The notes beneath the pieces are model-generated. The model was given only the letters and a program-made list of their open reading frames with translations, was not told the origin of the DNA and ran no database searches. This document shows positions 52,110 through 63,296 of a DNA stretch of 64,000 nucleotides, one piece after another; within the stretch, counting starts at the first letter, position 1, and every line of letters starts with the position of its first letter. The stretch comes from Verrucomicrobiota bacterium (lineage in GTDB: Bacteria; Verrucomicrobiota; Verrucomicrobiia; CAIQCK01), in contig JAPLTX010000058.1 of the NCBI GenBank assembly GCA_026397915.1, forward strand, positions 1-64,000. Reading direction: 5' to 3'. Position numbers and translations under genes: made by a program.

Positions 52110-53303
52110 TTACTTGCCGCGAATGATATCGTCGTCGGCCAGCGGCAACGCCATCCGCACGCTGAACGTGCCGTCCGGATTCACCTTCACCGTCTGGCCG
52201 CAGACCTCCACCATCTGGCCCGGCATCGCTCGGCCGTAGATGACCACTTCGGCGTTCAGTTCCAGCTTGATCGAAGGCGCGCGTTCAGTCGCCGCGGCGC
52301 CGAGGCCGTCGCTGGTCGAGCCGAAACGGTCCACGTTGTGCGACGATGGCGCGGTCTCGCGCTCCGCCGCCAGTGACTCCTGCGACACCGGCCGGTCAGC
52401 ATTTGTCGCGGCGTGGCTGTTGCCGTTGCCATTGGATCCCGGTGGCGAGAGGATTTCTTCGCACCACCGGTCCGTCGCCGCAGCACCGGGCGCGCCGGCG
52501 GCAGCCTTGGGTTCAGCGACAGTTGGCAGCGGTGGTGGCAGGGGAAATGTTTCTGGCATGGCGACGTGGACCGATTCGGAAACGCCGACGTTCTCGGCGG
52601 TGACCGCAGGCGCGGCGGGCTGCTCGGCGGGCGGCAGCAAAACGGTTCCGACGATCGCGGGCTGCGGCTCGCTGGCTTCGTTCGCCGCCGCTGCGACGGG
52701 CGCGGGCACTTCCTCGCGAGCCGGTTCCTCGACGGGAGCGGCCTCGCCTGTGACCATCTCGACTTTCATCCATTCTGTTTCCACACGCGGCGAGGCTGTT
52801 GCCGCCGGCACTTGCACAACACCGGACCGACTCACCGGTAGGAACAAACCGCCCGGCGTGCGCAGGCCGATTTCGGCGCAGTAGGTTTTTCCGCCGGACC
52901 AAAGGTTGACATACCAGTTGCCGGTGGAGACATCCACCGGCACGTCAAAGCTGTCGCGCGCGTTGACGCCGTCGAACTCGACGTCGGTGACATCATAGAA
53001 GCGCAACACCCATGCTGTTTCTCCGGCTTCCGGCCCGGCGGCGGCCAGCGCCGCCTTGCAGTCCGGCCTGGTGATTTCCCAGTAGGCGTGAATCCAGTGC
53101 GGCTCGATCTCGACGAGCGTCAGCCGCGTGCGGCCGTAGCTGGCAGGCAGATCCGCCGGTTCTTCAGAACGCGGCGGCGGGGCCGACAGGAGCGACTCGA
53201 TCAACCCGGCCTTGCTGAGTCCGCGCCGGCCGGAAATGCCAGCGCGCTCCGCAACCGCAAGCAACTGTTTGCGCGACTTGGTTTCGAGTTCGCTTCGATT
53301 CAT
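52110..53303 (-). CDS. DUF4912 protein with Rho-N-like N-terminus
   Basis: A 397-residue protein. Residues 1-40 (SELETKSRKQLLAVAERAGI and GLSKAGLIESLL) resemble a Rho N-terminal helix-extension-helix. Residues 55-170 form the DUF4912 domain (PHWIHAYWEITRPDC, WVLRFYDVTDVEFDG, NWYVNLWSGGKTYCAEIGL). A long Pro/Ala-rich linker leads to a C-terminal beta segment (IKLELNAEVVIYGRAMPGQM). DUF4912 genes often precede GH57 genes; the role is unknown but likely carbohydrate-related. ATG 53303. Confidence 0.82.
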   Translation of the reverse strand: MNRSELETKSRKQLLAVAERAGISGRRGLSKAGLIESLLSAPPPRSEEPADLPASYGRTRLTLVEIEPHWIHAYWEITRPDCKAALAAAGPEAGETAWVLRFYDVTDVEFDGVNARDSFDVPVDVSTGNWYVNLWSGGKTYCAEIGLRTPGGLFLPVSRSGVVQVPAATASPRVETEWMKVEMVTGEAAPVEEPAREEVPAPVAAAANEASEPQPAIVGTVLLPPAEQPAAPAVTAENVGVSESVHVAMPETFPLPPPLPTVAEPKAAAGAPGAAATDRWCEEILSPPGSNGNGNSHAATNADRPVSQESLAAERETAPSSHNVDRFGSTSDGLGAAATERAPSIKLELNAEVVIYGRAMPGQMVEVCGQTVKVNPDGTFSVRMALPLADDDIIRGK

Positions 53304-53426
53304 AAACTGCTAACACCGCCGTTGCCCGGCAAGATGCGGACTCCCGCACCCCGACCGGCTGCGGTCTTTATAACGAGTTCCCCCGCCGACTCCAACAGCT
53401 ATTATGCTGAACACTCAACTCTCTGG

Positions 53427-54452
53427 CTACGCCGCGTTCCTCTTTGCGCCGAAGAACATCCGCAGCATCCAAGCCAGCACGATCAGCATTACCACAAAGC
53501 ACACCAGGAACATCGCGAACGGCGACCACTGTGGCGCAACGCGCCACGAGGCCGGATCAAACTCTCCTGCAAGCCTCAGAAGCCGGACGGTGTGTCGGAC
53601 AAAAACCATCCCCGCCACCGAAAGGAACAGCGTCACGCCGGAGAGCCAGAAGTTTTTCTTGAAGAAGAAATGGAGCGACACGAGCGAGAGGGCGACAGCC
53701 GCCGTCAGCGCCCAGATGGCAGGTGTGTGCATGAGAGCCGCGAGATGTTGTTCGAGCGACAGCAGGTAAACCATCCCGGTCAGCGCCGCTGCCACCATGC
53801 CGCCGACAAGAAACGTCTTGCCGGTCGCGAACACCTCCATGTCGTTGCGCCCCAGTAGGCCGACGAAAAAGCCGCCGACCGTCACCGCGCCAAGCACCAT
53901 GTGCAGCCAGCGCAGGCCGTAGTCGCCCACTGCCGGATTCCAGACCCAGCCGGACTGGTCCTTCGCGTAGAGATTGCGGATGAGAGCCGGCTGTTCCGCC
54001 ATCGAAAACACGGAGCTATAGACGAGCGACACGTAGAGCAGTCCGAGCAACGCCAGCAGCAACGCAGCCTTGCTTGCCCTGTCTGTCCGTTGCCCTTCGA
54101 ACGAAGCGCGATAGAGCGCGTAGTAGGCTACAATCACCGCCGCGATCACCAACAGCCAGAACCAGCCGCTCACGATCGCCGCCGAATACATCTGCCGGTG
54201 AAAGACCAGTTGCAAGAACAGCAGCGGCGCAACGCCCAACGTCACGGTCGCCGCCGTCGCGGCGGGGAAGATTCGCGTAAATCCCGCCGCCGTCGGACCG
54301 TCCCATCGCTTCCTTGCGCTCGACCACAGCGTGATGAAGACGCCACCGAGCAGGAAGTTCATCGCCACCAAGTGCAGCGTGAACGTCAGCAGGTGCAGCA
54401 CCGTGACCAGCCAGAGCGGCGCCGAAAGAAATTCGTAGTCTGGAAGATTCAC
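53427..54452 (-). CDS. CydA'-like membrane subunit of a cytochrome bd-superfamily reductase
   Basis: A 341-residue protein with about eight hydrophobic helices, starting PLWLVTVLHLLTFTLHLVA and FLLGGVFITLWSS, similar in style to CydA helix 1-2. It is translated from a GTG that overlaps the stop of the larger subunit gene by four bases (GTGA), so the two are made together. A longer frame reaching 55058 is only the partner gene read out of frame. Pairing of two CydA-like subunits is known for the CydAA' group; that assignment is inferred. Confidence 0.6.
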   Translation of the reverse strand: MNLPDYEFLSAPLWLVTVLHLLTFTLHLVAMNFLLGGVFITLWSSARKRWDGPTAAGFTRIFPAATAATVTLGVAPLLFLQLVFHRQMYSAAIVSGWFWLLVIAAVIVAYYALYRASFEGQRTDRASKAALLLALLGLLYVSLVYSSVFSMAEQPALIRNLYAKDQSGWVWNPAVGDYGLRWLHMVLGAVTVGGFFVGLLGRNDMEVFATGKTFLVGGMVAAALTGMVYLLSLEQHLAALMHTPAIWALTAAVALSLVSLHFFFKKNFWLSGVTLFLSVAGMVFVRHTVRLLRLAGEFDPASWRVAPQWSPFAMFLVCFVVMLIVLAWMLRMFFGAKRNAA

Positions 54453-55960
54453 TTCTTTGCTCCTTTGCCGAGTTGTGCGAGGAACGAAACCAGTGCACCG
54501 CGCTCCGTCGCGGCACCGGTGTAGGCGGGCATCCCCGCGCCGAGGTCGGCCGCCATGTTGAGCATGTTGTTCAGGTCGTCGGCGGATTGCCCTGCAAACG
54601 ACTTCGATTTGTCGCTCGCCGCGCCGATGACGTGGCACTTGCCGCAGCGAAGCTCGTAAGCCTTCCGCCCGAGTTCCACGCCCTCCAGCTTGTAGATTTC
54701 GGCCAGCGGCCGCTTGTCCAGCCGCTGGCTCAGGTAATCGGCGATTTTGTCCGCCTCCGCAGCCGTGCCCAGAAACGGCGGCATGTTGCCCTTCAGCAGA
54801 TGCGCCGAGCGAATGATCGCGGCGATGAACGCGCGGTCGGTGCCGTCGAACACCGGTTTCAGCGCCTTGTAGCCATCGAGCGTGTGACAACTCCGGCATG
54901 CGTGACGGAACAGGTCCGCCCCGTCGTCGCCCGTGCGATAGACCACCTGCGCTAGATAGCCGTCTTTCTTGTAACTCGCTGTCTTTGCCAACTCCACGCC
55001 GTTGCCATAAATGTAGCCGGTGATGACGTAAGGTTTGCGGATGGATTCGCGGAACCACTCAAACGCGCCGAACCACGCCAGGCCCAACACCATCAGCAAC
55101 GCCGCCGCCGCCATCGAGAGCCTCCTTGGTGCAAGCACCCCGAACACCACCAGCAGCGCACCGATCCCCGCCGCCAGCCAGACCGAATACTCGATGGAAT
55201 GAATCGGGGTCGGCATGGTTTGCAGCGCCTTGGCGACGACCGCAGCCGGGATTGCCTTCCAATACCAATACTGGCACAGCGCCGTCACCGCCAAACCCAC
55301 CACACCCCAGCCCGCCGTGTAGCGCACCGTCCGCTCCTTGAACTCGCCTGCCTGATAGCGCGAAGCCACCAGCAGCGCGTAGAGACCCGCTAACATCACG
55401 CAAACGCCCGTGCGCAACACCAGCGACGCCCAGAACGTCGGGTTGAAGAAGCCGTCCCAGAAATCGCCCGTCGCCAGCCACTGTCCCGGCGTGAGCATGA
55501 ACGTGATGATGCCGTTGATGATAAACAGCGACAGCCACGCGAACACAAAGTAAACCCAGCCCACCGCCATGTGCGCGCGCGGCGTCATCGTCTTCCAGCC
55601 GTAGAAGTAGATCATCGCCGCCGCGATCTCGACCACGAAGAACGTCCACTCTGTCGCCCAGCCCCAGACATAATTATGGATCAGCGCCTCCGTGGCCGTG
55701 GGAGCGATCAGGCCGATGATAAACCAGATGCCCACGCCCGTGAGCGCGCCAGCCACCAGTGTCACCAGCACGAAAAACCTCGACAGCTTCTCCAGAAATT
55801 CCAACCGCGGCGAGTCGCCGGCCTTTCGCGCGAGCTGTTCGCTCACCACCAAGTAAAGCCCGCCGCCAATCGCAAAGTGCGACACGAAGACGTGAAAGAC
55901 GGCGATCACCGCCATCAACACACCGTAGCCGATTGGCACGTCCCAGAACGGATAACTCAT
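54449..55960 (-). CDS. CydA-like subunit fused to a di-haem cytochrome c domain
   Basis: A 503-residue protein. The N-terminal 310 residues hold about eight helices in the CydA pattern (HVFVSHFAIGGGLYLVV with His residues near 23-28, and WGWATEWTFFVVEIAAA). The C-terminal part is a periplasmic cytochrome c with two CxxCH sites, CRSCH at 355-359 and CGKCH at 439-443. Fused c-type haems mark the OR-C branch of the cytochrome bd superfamily, thought to take electrons from cytochrome c rather than quinol. The electron acceptor is not established by sequence. ATG 55960. Confidence 0.72.
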   Translation of the reverse strand: MSYPFWDVPIGYGVLMAVIAVFHVFVSHFAIGGGLYLVVSEQLARKAGDSPRLEFLEKLSRFFVLVTLVAGALTGVGIWFIIGLIAPTATEALIHNYVWGWATEWTFFVVEIAAAMIYFYGWKTMTPRAHMAVGWVYFVFAWLSLFIINGIITFMLTPGQWLATGDFWDGFFNPTFWASLVLRTGVCVMLAGLYALLVASRYQAGEFKERTVRYTAGWGVVGLAVTALCQYWYWKAIPAAVVAKALQTMPTPIHSIEYSVWLAAGIGALLVVFGVLAPRRLSMAAAALLMVLGLAWFGAFEWFRESIRKPYVITGYIYGNGVELAKTASYKKDGYLAQVVYRTGDDGADLFRHACRSCHTLDGYKALKPVFDGTDRAFIAAIIRSAHLLKGNMPPFLGTAAEADKIADYLSQRLDKRPLAEIYKLEGVELGRKAYELRCGKCHVIGAASDKSKSFAGQSADDLNNMLNMAADLGAGMPAYTGAATERGALVSFLAQLGKGAKK

Positions 55961-56072
55961 GGTTCAACCTCCTGCGGCAATTTCGATGGCTACCTTAAGC
56001 GACCCTACCGTTCTGCGCAAGCCACCCAGCGCCGTCCCGCCAAAGTTTGACTGCGGCTTCGCTACGCCTTGT

Positions 56073-58406
56073 TCAACGAGGTCGTGCGGTCTGCTCCATC
56101 GCACCAAGTAGCTTCAAGACATCCTCCGGAACCGTGGCGCGGAACTGGAGATAGTGTCGGTTGCCGATGGTGATCACCGTCTGTCCCGCGTCCTTCTTGG
56201 CCAGAAGCATTTTCCCGAACGGCCGCATCACCGTCACGCGCGAGGCGGCGACGGGCAGGCGCAGTTCCGCCGAGCCACGCACGGCCCAGATGAGGACGCA
56301 GGTGTCGCCGGGCTGCGAGGTGCGCCGGAACCAGAACGCTTTGAACGGGCTGCCGGCCGCGAGCGGCACTTCCTTGATCTCGACCAGCTCGTGCCGGCTT
56401 CTTTCGTTGATGAAGAGATGATGTTCGCGGCGCTGGGCGAGAATCTCGCGCTGGACCGGCGTGAGCGTGCCGTCCTTCGCGTAGTTTTCCCAGATGGGAA
56501 AAGCGTGAAAGCACGTCACGTAGTGCTCCTGCGACGGTTTGACGTTTCGGAGCAACCGGCGATGGGCTTCGGTGAGCCGGCCGTTCAGGCGCGCTTCTTC
56601 CCACGTCCGCAGCACGTCGGCGCAATCCTCACCGCGCGGGTTGCTATCCAATTCCCCCGCGCGCATCTGGATGGAAAGCGGGCAGTCCCACGCCGCGGCG
56701 CGGCTGGCGATATACTCAAACACGTCCGGCCCGGCGCTGCCGCGCTTGCTGTCGCCATAGTTGCCGAGCCAGCCGAACTCGATCCGCGAGAAATCATGCA
56801 CGCGGATCGCCGCTGACGGGCACGCCGTCAGGTCGCAGAAGTCCTTCATGCCACCCGGCGGAGCAATGCGGTCGTAGGCGTTGCCGCGCGTGATGAGGTG
56901 CCAGGCGAAGTTCGGATAACGCGGCGCTTCGGTGACCGGCGGCGTCGGACGCAGGAGCCGCCAGACGCGATGCTGGGCGTTGGCGATGTGATACCAGAAC
57001 GACGCATGCACGTCCTCCGCGCCATCGAAGTAAACCATCTCGTAAGGCCCCGTCTGCGCAACGATGTCCGCCAGCCGTCGCGCCGTCTCGTCCTGAATGT
57101 CGGTATTCTGGTCGTAGCGGATGAAAATGTCCCATGTGTCCACATCGAGCAGGCCCGCCTCGTCGCTGATCGGGTGAGCGGCAGCTATGGTCTTCAGATG
57201 GCCGCGCTCGCAGCCCGTGAACTGATATGGTGGCTGCGTGGTGTATTGCGTGTAGGCGATCAGTTCGTCGCCGATGTGAAGAATGCGCCGCCCTTTGTCG
57301 AACGTGCAGCCGGCGGGATTCTCCTTCACCGTGACGACACTGGAGCTGGCGTCCAGCGGAGCCGCGAGTGTGAAGCGGCGTTCCTTGTGCAGGCGACGGT
57401 CGGGCACGGGCGTCGTGTAGGGATCGCCTTTGCGCGCTTTGCAGTAATGGATGTGCATCCCAACGTGCAGCCCGGCGGCCCGAATCGCATCGGCAACCTT
57501 CTTCAAGTCAGCCATGCCGTTCGGATACGACTCGTTCCACACAAAGTGGCCGGCGCCCTTGCTGAACGCGGTGTAGGAGAACAACACCATCCGCATCCCG
57601 GCGCGTTTGGCCCAAGCGATATAGCGGCTGGCATTCTCCGGGGTGATGTGATCGGCCCAAAGATACGAATACCGCTGCACTGGCGAGCGTCGCAGCCGCG
57701 CGCCCGGCGGCAGGCCGAGGTCACGCTCCACCCGTTCCATCACGTCGAGGAAACGCGCCTGTGGCTTCGCACAGCCGATCAGCACGGCTCGCGCGCCTAC
57801 CAAACCGCTGTCGGTTTCCGCCGAGGCTTTCAGCGTCAGATGTCCGTCGTGCGGCTCGGCCAGCGCGTCGGTTTTTGCGTTACCGGCGCAGAGACAGACG
57901 CCGAAGCCGTCGTCGTAGGCGATGTTGATCCATTCGCCGTGGTTCGGCAGCTTGCGAATCGGCAGCCGCAGCAGGTCGAGATGATGAACCGGCCCGCCTC
58001 GGACATCGCTCAGTTCCAGCGTGAAGTAGTCGGCACGCTTGGCGATCTTATACGTCACAATGACGTTTGCCCCGCCGAAACCAACGGTCAGCCTGTCACC
58101 CGACAGCCCAACTGACGCGGCTGGAAACGCGCGACCACCTTGATACAACGGCGGCACGGCATGCGCGTAAGTCCATCCGGTTTCATAAGCCCACCCGCCG
58201 CCGCAATACACCATCGCCACCGGCTCCGCATCCAGCCGCGCGAGCAACTCCCGTCCCTCCGGCTTCGTCTTCAAGCTGTGGACGGTGCCGGATTCGTTGA
58301 TCTCCAGGCGGAGCGTCGCGGTCTCCAAGACAACGGATGCCGCGGAAACATCGGCGATAACCGGAGCCAACAAGAAGCCAATCAGCGAAACGACGCAGAG
58401 TTTCAT
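56073..58406 (-). CDS. Large secreted TIM-barrel-like glycoside hydrolase candidate
   Basis: A 777-residue protein with a signal peptide (CVVSLIGFLLAPVIADVSA). A beta-rich N-terminal domain is followed by a TIM-barrel-like region (RYSYLWADHITPENASRYI, GLHVGMHIHYCKARKGD, VDTWDIFIRYD, YEMVYFDGAEDVHASFW), interrupted by a small inserted beta domain around FDKGRRILHIGDELIAY. The C-terminal 90 residues are beta-rich. FDGAED resembles the acidic site of alpha-galactosidase-like barrels, but I cannot assign a family. ATG 58406 with AGGAGAA upstream. Confidence 0.6.
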   Translation of the reverse strand: MKLCVVSLIGFLLAPVIADVSAASVVLETATLRLEINESGTVHSLKTKPEGRELLARLDAEPVAMVYCGGGWAYETGWTYAHAVPPLYQGGRAFPAASVGLSGDRLTVGFGGANVIVTYKIAKRADYFTLELSDVRGGPVHHLDLLRLPIRKLPNHGEWINIAYDDGFGVCLCAGNAKTDALAEPHDGHLTLKASAETDSGLVGARAVLIGCAKPQARFLDVMERVERDLGLPPGARLRRSPVQRYSYLWADHITPENASRYIAWAKRAGMRMVLFSYTAFSKGAGHFVWNESYPNGMADLKKVADAIRAAGLHVGMHIHYCKARKGDPYTTPVPDRRLHKERRFTLAAPLDASSSVVTVKENPAGCTFDKGRRILHIGDELIAYTQYTTQPPYQFTGCERGHLKTIAAAHPISDEAGLLDVDTWDIFIRYDQNTDIQDETARRLADIVAQTGPYEMVYFDGAEDVHASFWYHIANAQHRVWRLLRPTPPVTEAPRYPNFAWHLITRGNAYDRIAPPGGMKDFCDLTACPSAAIRVHDFSRIEFGWLGNYGDSKRGSAGPDVFEYIASRAAAWDCPLSIQMRAGELDSNPRGEDCADVLRTWEEARLNGRLTEAHRRLLRNVKPSQEHYVTCFHAFPIWENYAKDGTLTPVQREILAQRREHHLFINERSRHELVEIKEVPLAAGSPFKAFWFRRTSQPGDTCVLIWAVRGSAELRLPVAASRVTVMRPFGKMLLAKKDAGQTVITIGNRHYLQFRATVPEDVLKLLGAMEQTARPR

Positions 58407-58478
58407 AGCAGTTCTCCTGACATCTGAACCGGCGATCTCGCACGCCGAACGAAACACCCGCGTGTTCTCCAGACGCCG

Positions 58479-60305
<1,827 letters not shown>

Positions 60306-60355
60306 GTAGCCGATATTAAACGGCTGCGTGGCGGATGCAACCCGCAATCGGCCGC

Positions 60356-61129
60356 TCAATAACCGCCCGCGCCCAGCGCGCCGGCTTTGTCCCCAGCGGG
60401 TTTGCCAGCCTTCTCAGCCGCCTCACGACGGCGGTATTCGTCGAGCATCGCCGCGGTCGCGGTCGCACCACAGCGGCTGCCACCGAGATCGCGAACCTTG
60501 ATGAGGCCGTCGAGGTCGCGCACGCCGCCTGCGGCCTTGACCTGGACTTTGGCGGAAACATTTGCGCGCATGAGCGAGAGGTCGTGCTCGGTCGCGCCCT
60601 TGTAGTTGTAGCTGCCGTCCTTTTGCTTCACGAAGCCGTAGCCGGTCGAGGTCTTCACCCAATCGGCCCCGGCGCGCTCGCAAATCTGGCAGAGCTTCAC
60701 CTTGATTTCGTCGTTCGGCATGAAGTCGTTCTCGAAGATCACCTTCACCTTTGCGCCGCGCTTGTGCACCTCGTCGCAGACGGCCTTCACGTCGCGCTCC
60801 ACGTAATCGAAGTCGCCGCCAAGCGCCTTGCCGATGTTGACGACCATGTCTATCTCGACCGCGCCGTCGCGGCAGGCCAGCTCGGTCTCGTATCGCTTCG
60901 ACTCCGTGCAGGAGTTGCCGTGTGGGAAGCCGATGACGCAGCCGACCTTGACGCCCGTGCCCTTGAGCAACTCGGCGGCGCGTTTGGCGGCGTAGGGTTT
61001 GATGCAGACGGAAGCAACGCGGTATTTCGCGGCGAGCTTGCAACCGTCCTCCAGATCCTTGTCGGTCATGGTGGGATGAAGCAACGAATGGTCAATCATC
61101 CCGGCAAGTTGGTCGTAAGTGTATTTCAT
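60356..61129 (-). CDS. deoC: Deoxyribose-phosphate aldolase
   Basis: A 257-residue class I aldolase. [18 protein letters not shown] is the family opening, [10 protein letters not shown] follows, and the Schiff-base Lys lies in [23 protein letters not shown] holds the second conserved Lys. It cleaves 2-deoxyribose-5-phosphate to glyceraldehyde-3-phosphate and acetaldehyde. The last 30 residues are an Ala/Gly/Lys-rich tail beyond the usual end. ATG 61129 lies two bases after the isomerase-like gene, so they are likely co-transcribed. Confidence 0.92.
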   Translation of the reverse strand: MKYTYDQLAGMIDHSLLHPTMTDKDLEDGCKLAAKYRVASVCIKPYAAKRAAELLKGTGVKVGCVIGFPHGNSCTESKRYETELACRDGAVEIDMVVNIGKALGGDFDYVERDVKAVCDEVHKRGAKVKVIFENDFMPNDEIKVKLCQICERAGADWVKTSTGYGFVKQKDGSYNYKGATEHDLSLMRANVSAKVQVKAAGGVRDLDGLIKVRDLGGSRCGATATAAMLDEYRRREAAEKAGKPAGDKAGALGAGGY

Positions 61130-61131
61130 GT

Positions 61132-62046
61132 TCAGGCAAAGAAAGGTTGGAGCACGTTGCGGGCGACTTTGACGGCGGCTTGTCGGCCTTCGAGTGTGTT
61201 ACCGAAGGTTCCGTCCTCGACTTCGATGCAAACGGGGCCGTCATAGCCAACATCCATCAGCGCCGCCGTGAACCGCGCCCAGTTGATGTCGCCGTAACCG
61301 GGAATGCGCGGTTGGTGCCACTCCAGCGGGAACGCGAAGATGCCCACGTCGTTGATGCGCTCGGTGCGGATGCGAACGTCCTTGGCATGCAGGTGGAAGA
61401 GCTTGTTCTTAAACTCGCGCAACGGGCTGAGCGGATCCATGTGCTGGAGGATGAAGTGCGACGGATCGTAGTTGAGGCCGAAGTTCTTGCTGGGGATGTC
61501 GCTGAACGCGCGCCGCCAGATGACGGGCGAGGTCATCAGATTCTTGCCGCCGGGCCATTCGTCGCGTGTGAAGAGCATTGGGCAGTTCTCGATGCCGATC
61601 TTGATGTCGTGGTCCTCTGCGAACGCGATGAGCGGCTTCCACGTCTTCAGGAAACGCGGCCAGTTCTCGTCCACCGACTTCGTCCAGTCGCGGCCGACGA
61701 AGGTGTTCACGTTTTTCAAACCGAGCTTCTCCGCTGCGAGAATGACCTTCTTGAGATGCTCCACCGCCACTTTCGCGCCGGCGGGATCGGGGTCGAGCGG
61801 ATTCGGGTAATAGCCGAGGCCGGAAATACCGACGCCATGTTTGACGCACAGCGCGTTCACGTCGTCGGCCTGGGCTTTCGTGAAGCCGGTCACGTCAATA
61901 TGCGTGATGCCGGCGTATTTGCGCTCGGCCTTGCCGACGGGCCAGCACATGACCTCGACGCACGCGAGACGTTCCGCGGCGGCGAACTTCAAGACTTCTT
62001 CCAAAGACAACTCCGGCAAGATGGCACTGACGAATCCTAGTTTCAT
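61132..62046 (-). CDS. Sugar phosphate isomerase/epimerase-like protein (xylose isomerase-type TIM barrel)
   Basis: A 304-residue AP-endonuclease-2/xylose-isomerase-type barrel. The metal ligands are visible as Glu in [10 protein letters not shown], Asp-His in [10 protein letters not shown], His in HLHAKDV and Glu in [10 protein letters not shown]. Such proteins isomerise or epimerise sugars and inositols and are often found beside Gfo/Idh/MocA oxidoreductases, as here. The substrate is not determined. ATG 62046. Confidence 0.88.
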   Translation of the reverse strand: MKLGFVSAILPELSLEEVLKFAAAERLACVEVMCWPVGKAERKYAGITHIDVTGFTKAQADDVNALCVKHGVGISGLGYYPNPLDPDPAGAKVAVEHLKKVILAAEKLGLKNVNTFVGRDWTKSVDENWPRFLKTWKPLIAFAEDHDIKIGIENCPMLFTRDEWPGGKNLMTSPVIWRRAFSDIPSKNFGLNYDPSHFILQHMDPLSPLREFKNKLFHLHAKDVRIRTERINDVGIFAFPLEWHQPRIPGYGDINWARFTAALMDVGYDGPVCIEVEDGTFGNTLEGRQAAVKVARNVLQPFFA

Positions 62047-62067
62047 GATGTTCCTTTCGATTGCGGT

Positions 62068-63201
62068 CTATACCTTCACCCACGACTTCGACTTGTTGCT
62101 CTTCATGATCGCCTCGCAGACGGCAACTTCCTGATGGCCGTCCTCGGCGGTTGCAAAATGACGCTCGTTCTTGCCGCCGGCGATGGCGGCATAGATGTTG
62201 CGGAACAGCATCTTGAACGTGTCCGGAAAACCTTCGACGTGGCCGGGTGGATAGTCCATGAAGCCCGCCGCGCCGTCGCCGAACGCGGGCGTCGCGCGCA
62301 CGGCGGTTTCGTTGGCGCCGTCGCGATTGCCGAACCGCAGCATCTCCGGCTCCTCCGAGCACCACCACGCCGATTTCTTCGAGCCGTAGATTTCAACGCG
62401 GATGCAGTTCTTGCGGCCAGCGGCGACCTGCGAGACGCCGAGGTTGCCGCGCGCACCGTTGGCGAACTGGAGCAGCACGCTCGCGAAATCTTCCGTCTCC
62501 ACCTTGTAGCTCGCGTAGTTCATCTTCACGTCGCTCTTCGCAAATGTCTGCACTTCGCCCAACGGCCGGCGGCGTGTCTTATGGAACGTGCCGAGATCTG
62601 CGAATACCGACGCGATCTTCGCGCCGAGGATGAACGACACGGTGTCCATCCAGTGCGTGCCGATATCGGCGACGGCGCGGAGTTTGCCGCCTTCCTGTGG
62701 CAGCAGCCGCCAGTTGTAGTCGGTGTCTTTGAAGAGCCAGTCCTGCATGTAGGAGCCGTTGACGTGGATGATGTCGCCCAACTCGCCGCGCGCGACCATG
62801 CGGTGCAGCGCCAGCACGGCGGGATAAAACCGGACGTTGTAGTTCACGGCAAAGACCTTGCCGCTGCCACGCGCCAGCTTCACGATCTGCGCTGTCTCGC
62901 GCGTGTTCATCGCGAGCGGCTTTTCGCAGATGACGTGTTTGCCCGCGCGCAACGCCGCCAGTGACATATCACAGTGAAACCGGTTCGGCGAGGTGATGTG
63001 GACCACGTCCACGTTCGGCGAGCGCAGCAGGTCGCGATAATCGCCGAAGGCTTCGGGGATGCCGAATTTCTCCGCCGCGGCTTTCACGCGATCTGGCAGG
63101 TCGGCCAACGCCGTGACTGTCACGCCGAGCCGGCGCAACGCTTCGAGATGAACCGGCCCGATGAAGCCCGTGCCGATGACGCCTGCTTTGATCTTGATCA
63201 T
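62068..63201 (-). CDS. Gfo/Idh/MocA-family oxidoreductase
   Basis: A 377-residue dehydrogenase with the NAD(P) loop GVIGTGFIGPVH, HITSPNRFHCDM and the family motif EKPLAMN, whose Lys lies in the active site. The C-terminal beta-sheet domain is complete, with GTHWMDTVSFI supplying the conserved His. It probably oxidises or reduces a sugar or inositol handled by the neighbouring isomerase-like protein. AAGGAG lies about 7 bases before ATG 63201. It is the first gene of its minus-strand group and is divergent from the gene at 63297. Confidence 0.9.
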   Translation of the reverse strand: MIKIKAGVIGTGFIGPVHLEALRRLGVTVTALADLPDRVKAAAEKFGIPEAFGDYRDLLRSPNVDVVHITSPNRFHCDMSLAALRAGKHVICEKPLAMNTRETAQIVKLARGSGKVFAVNYNVRFYPAVLALHRMVARGELGDIIHVNGSYMQDWLFKDTDYNWRLLPQEGGKLRAVADIGTHWMDTVSFILGAKIASVFADLGTFHKTRRRPLGEVQTFAKSDVKMNYASYKVETEDFASVLLQFANGARGNLGVSQVAAGRKNCIRVEIYGSKKSAWWCSEEPEMLRFGNRDGANETAVRATPAFGDGAAGFMDYPPGHVEGFPDTFKMLFRNIYAAIAGGKNERHFATAEDGHQEVAVCEAIMKSNKSKSWVKV

Positions 63202-63296
63202 GGTGTGTCTCCTTTTACGCATGTGGATTCCTTAACAAGGGATTGACGACGGCGCAAGACTCGACAACGGTCTGCTTCGCGGGCAAACTCAAATTC

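Noticed and set aside
54453-55058. N-terminal extension of the CydA'-like protein
   Set aside because: The extra 200 residues are the larger cytochrome subunit read in another frame; the GTGA overlap at 54449-54452 gives a natural start.
61147-62040. A 297-residue plus-strand frame
   Set aside because: Antisense to the sugar isomerase-like gene, which has all its metal ligands.
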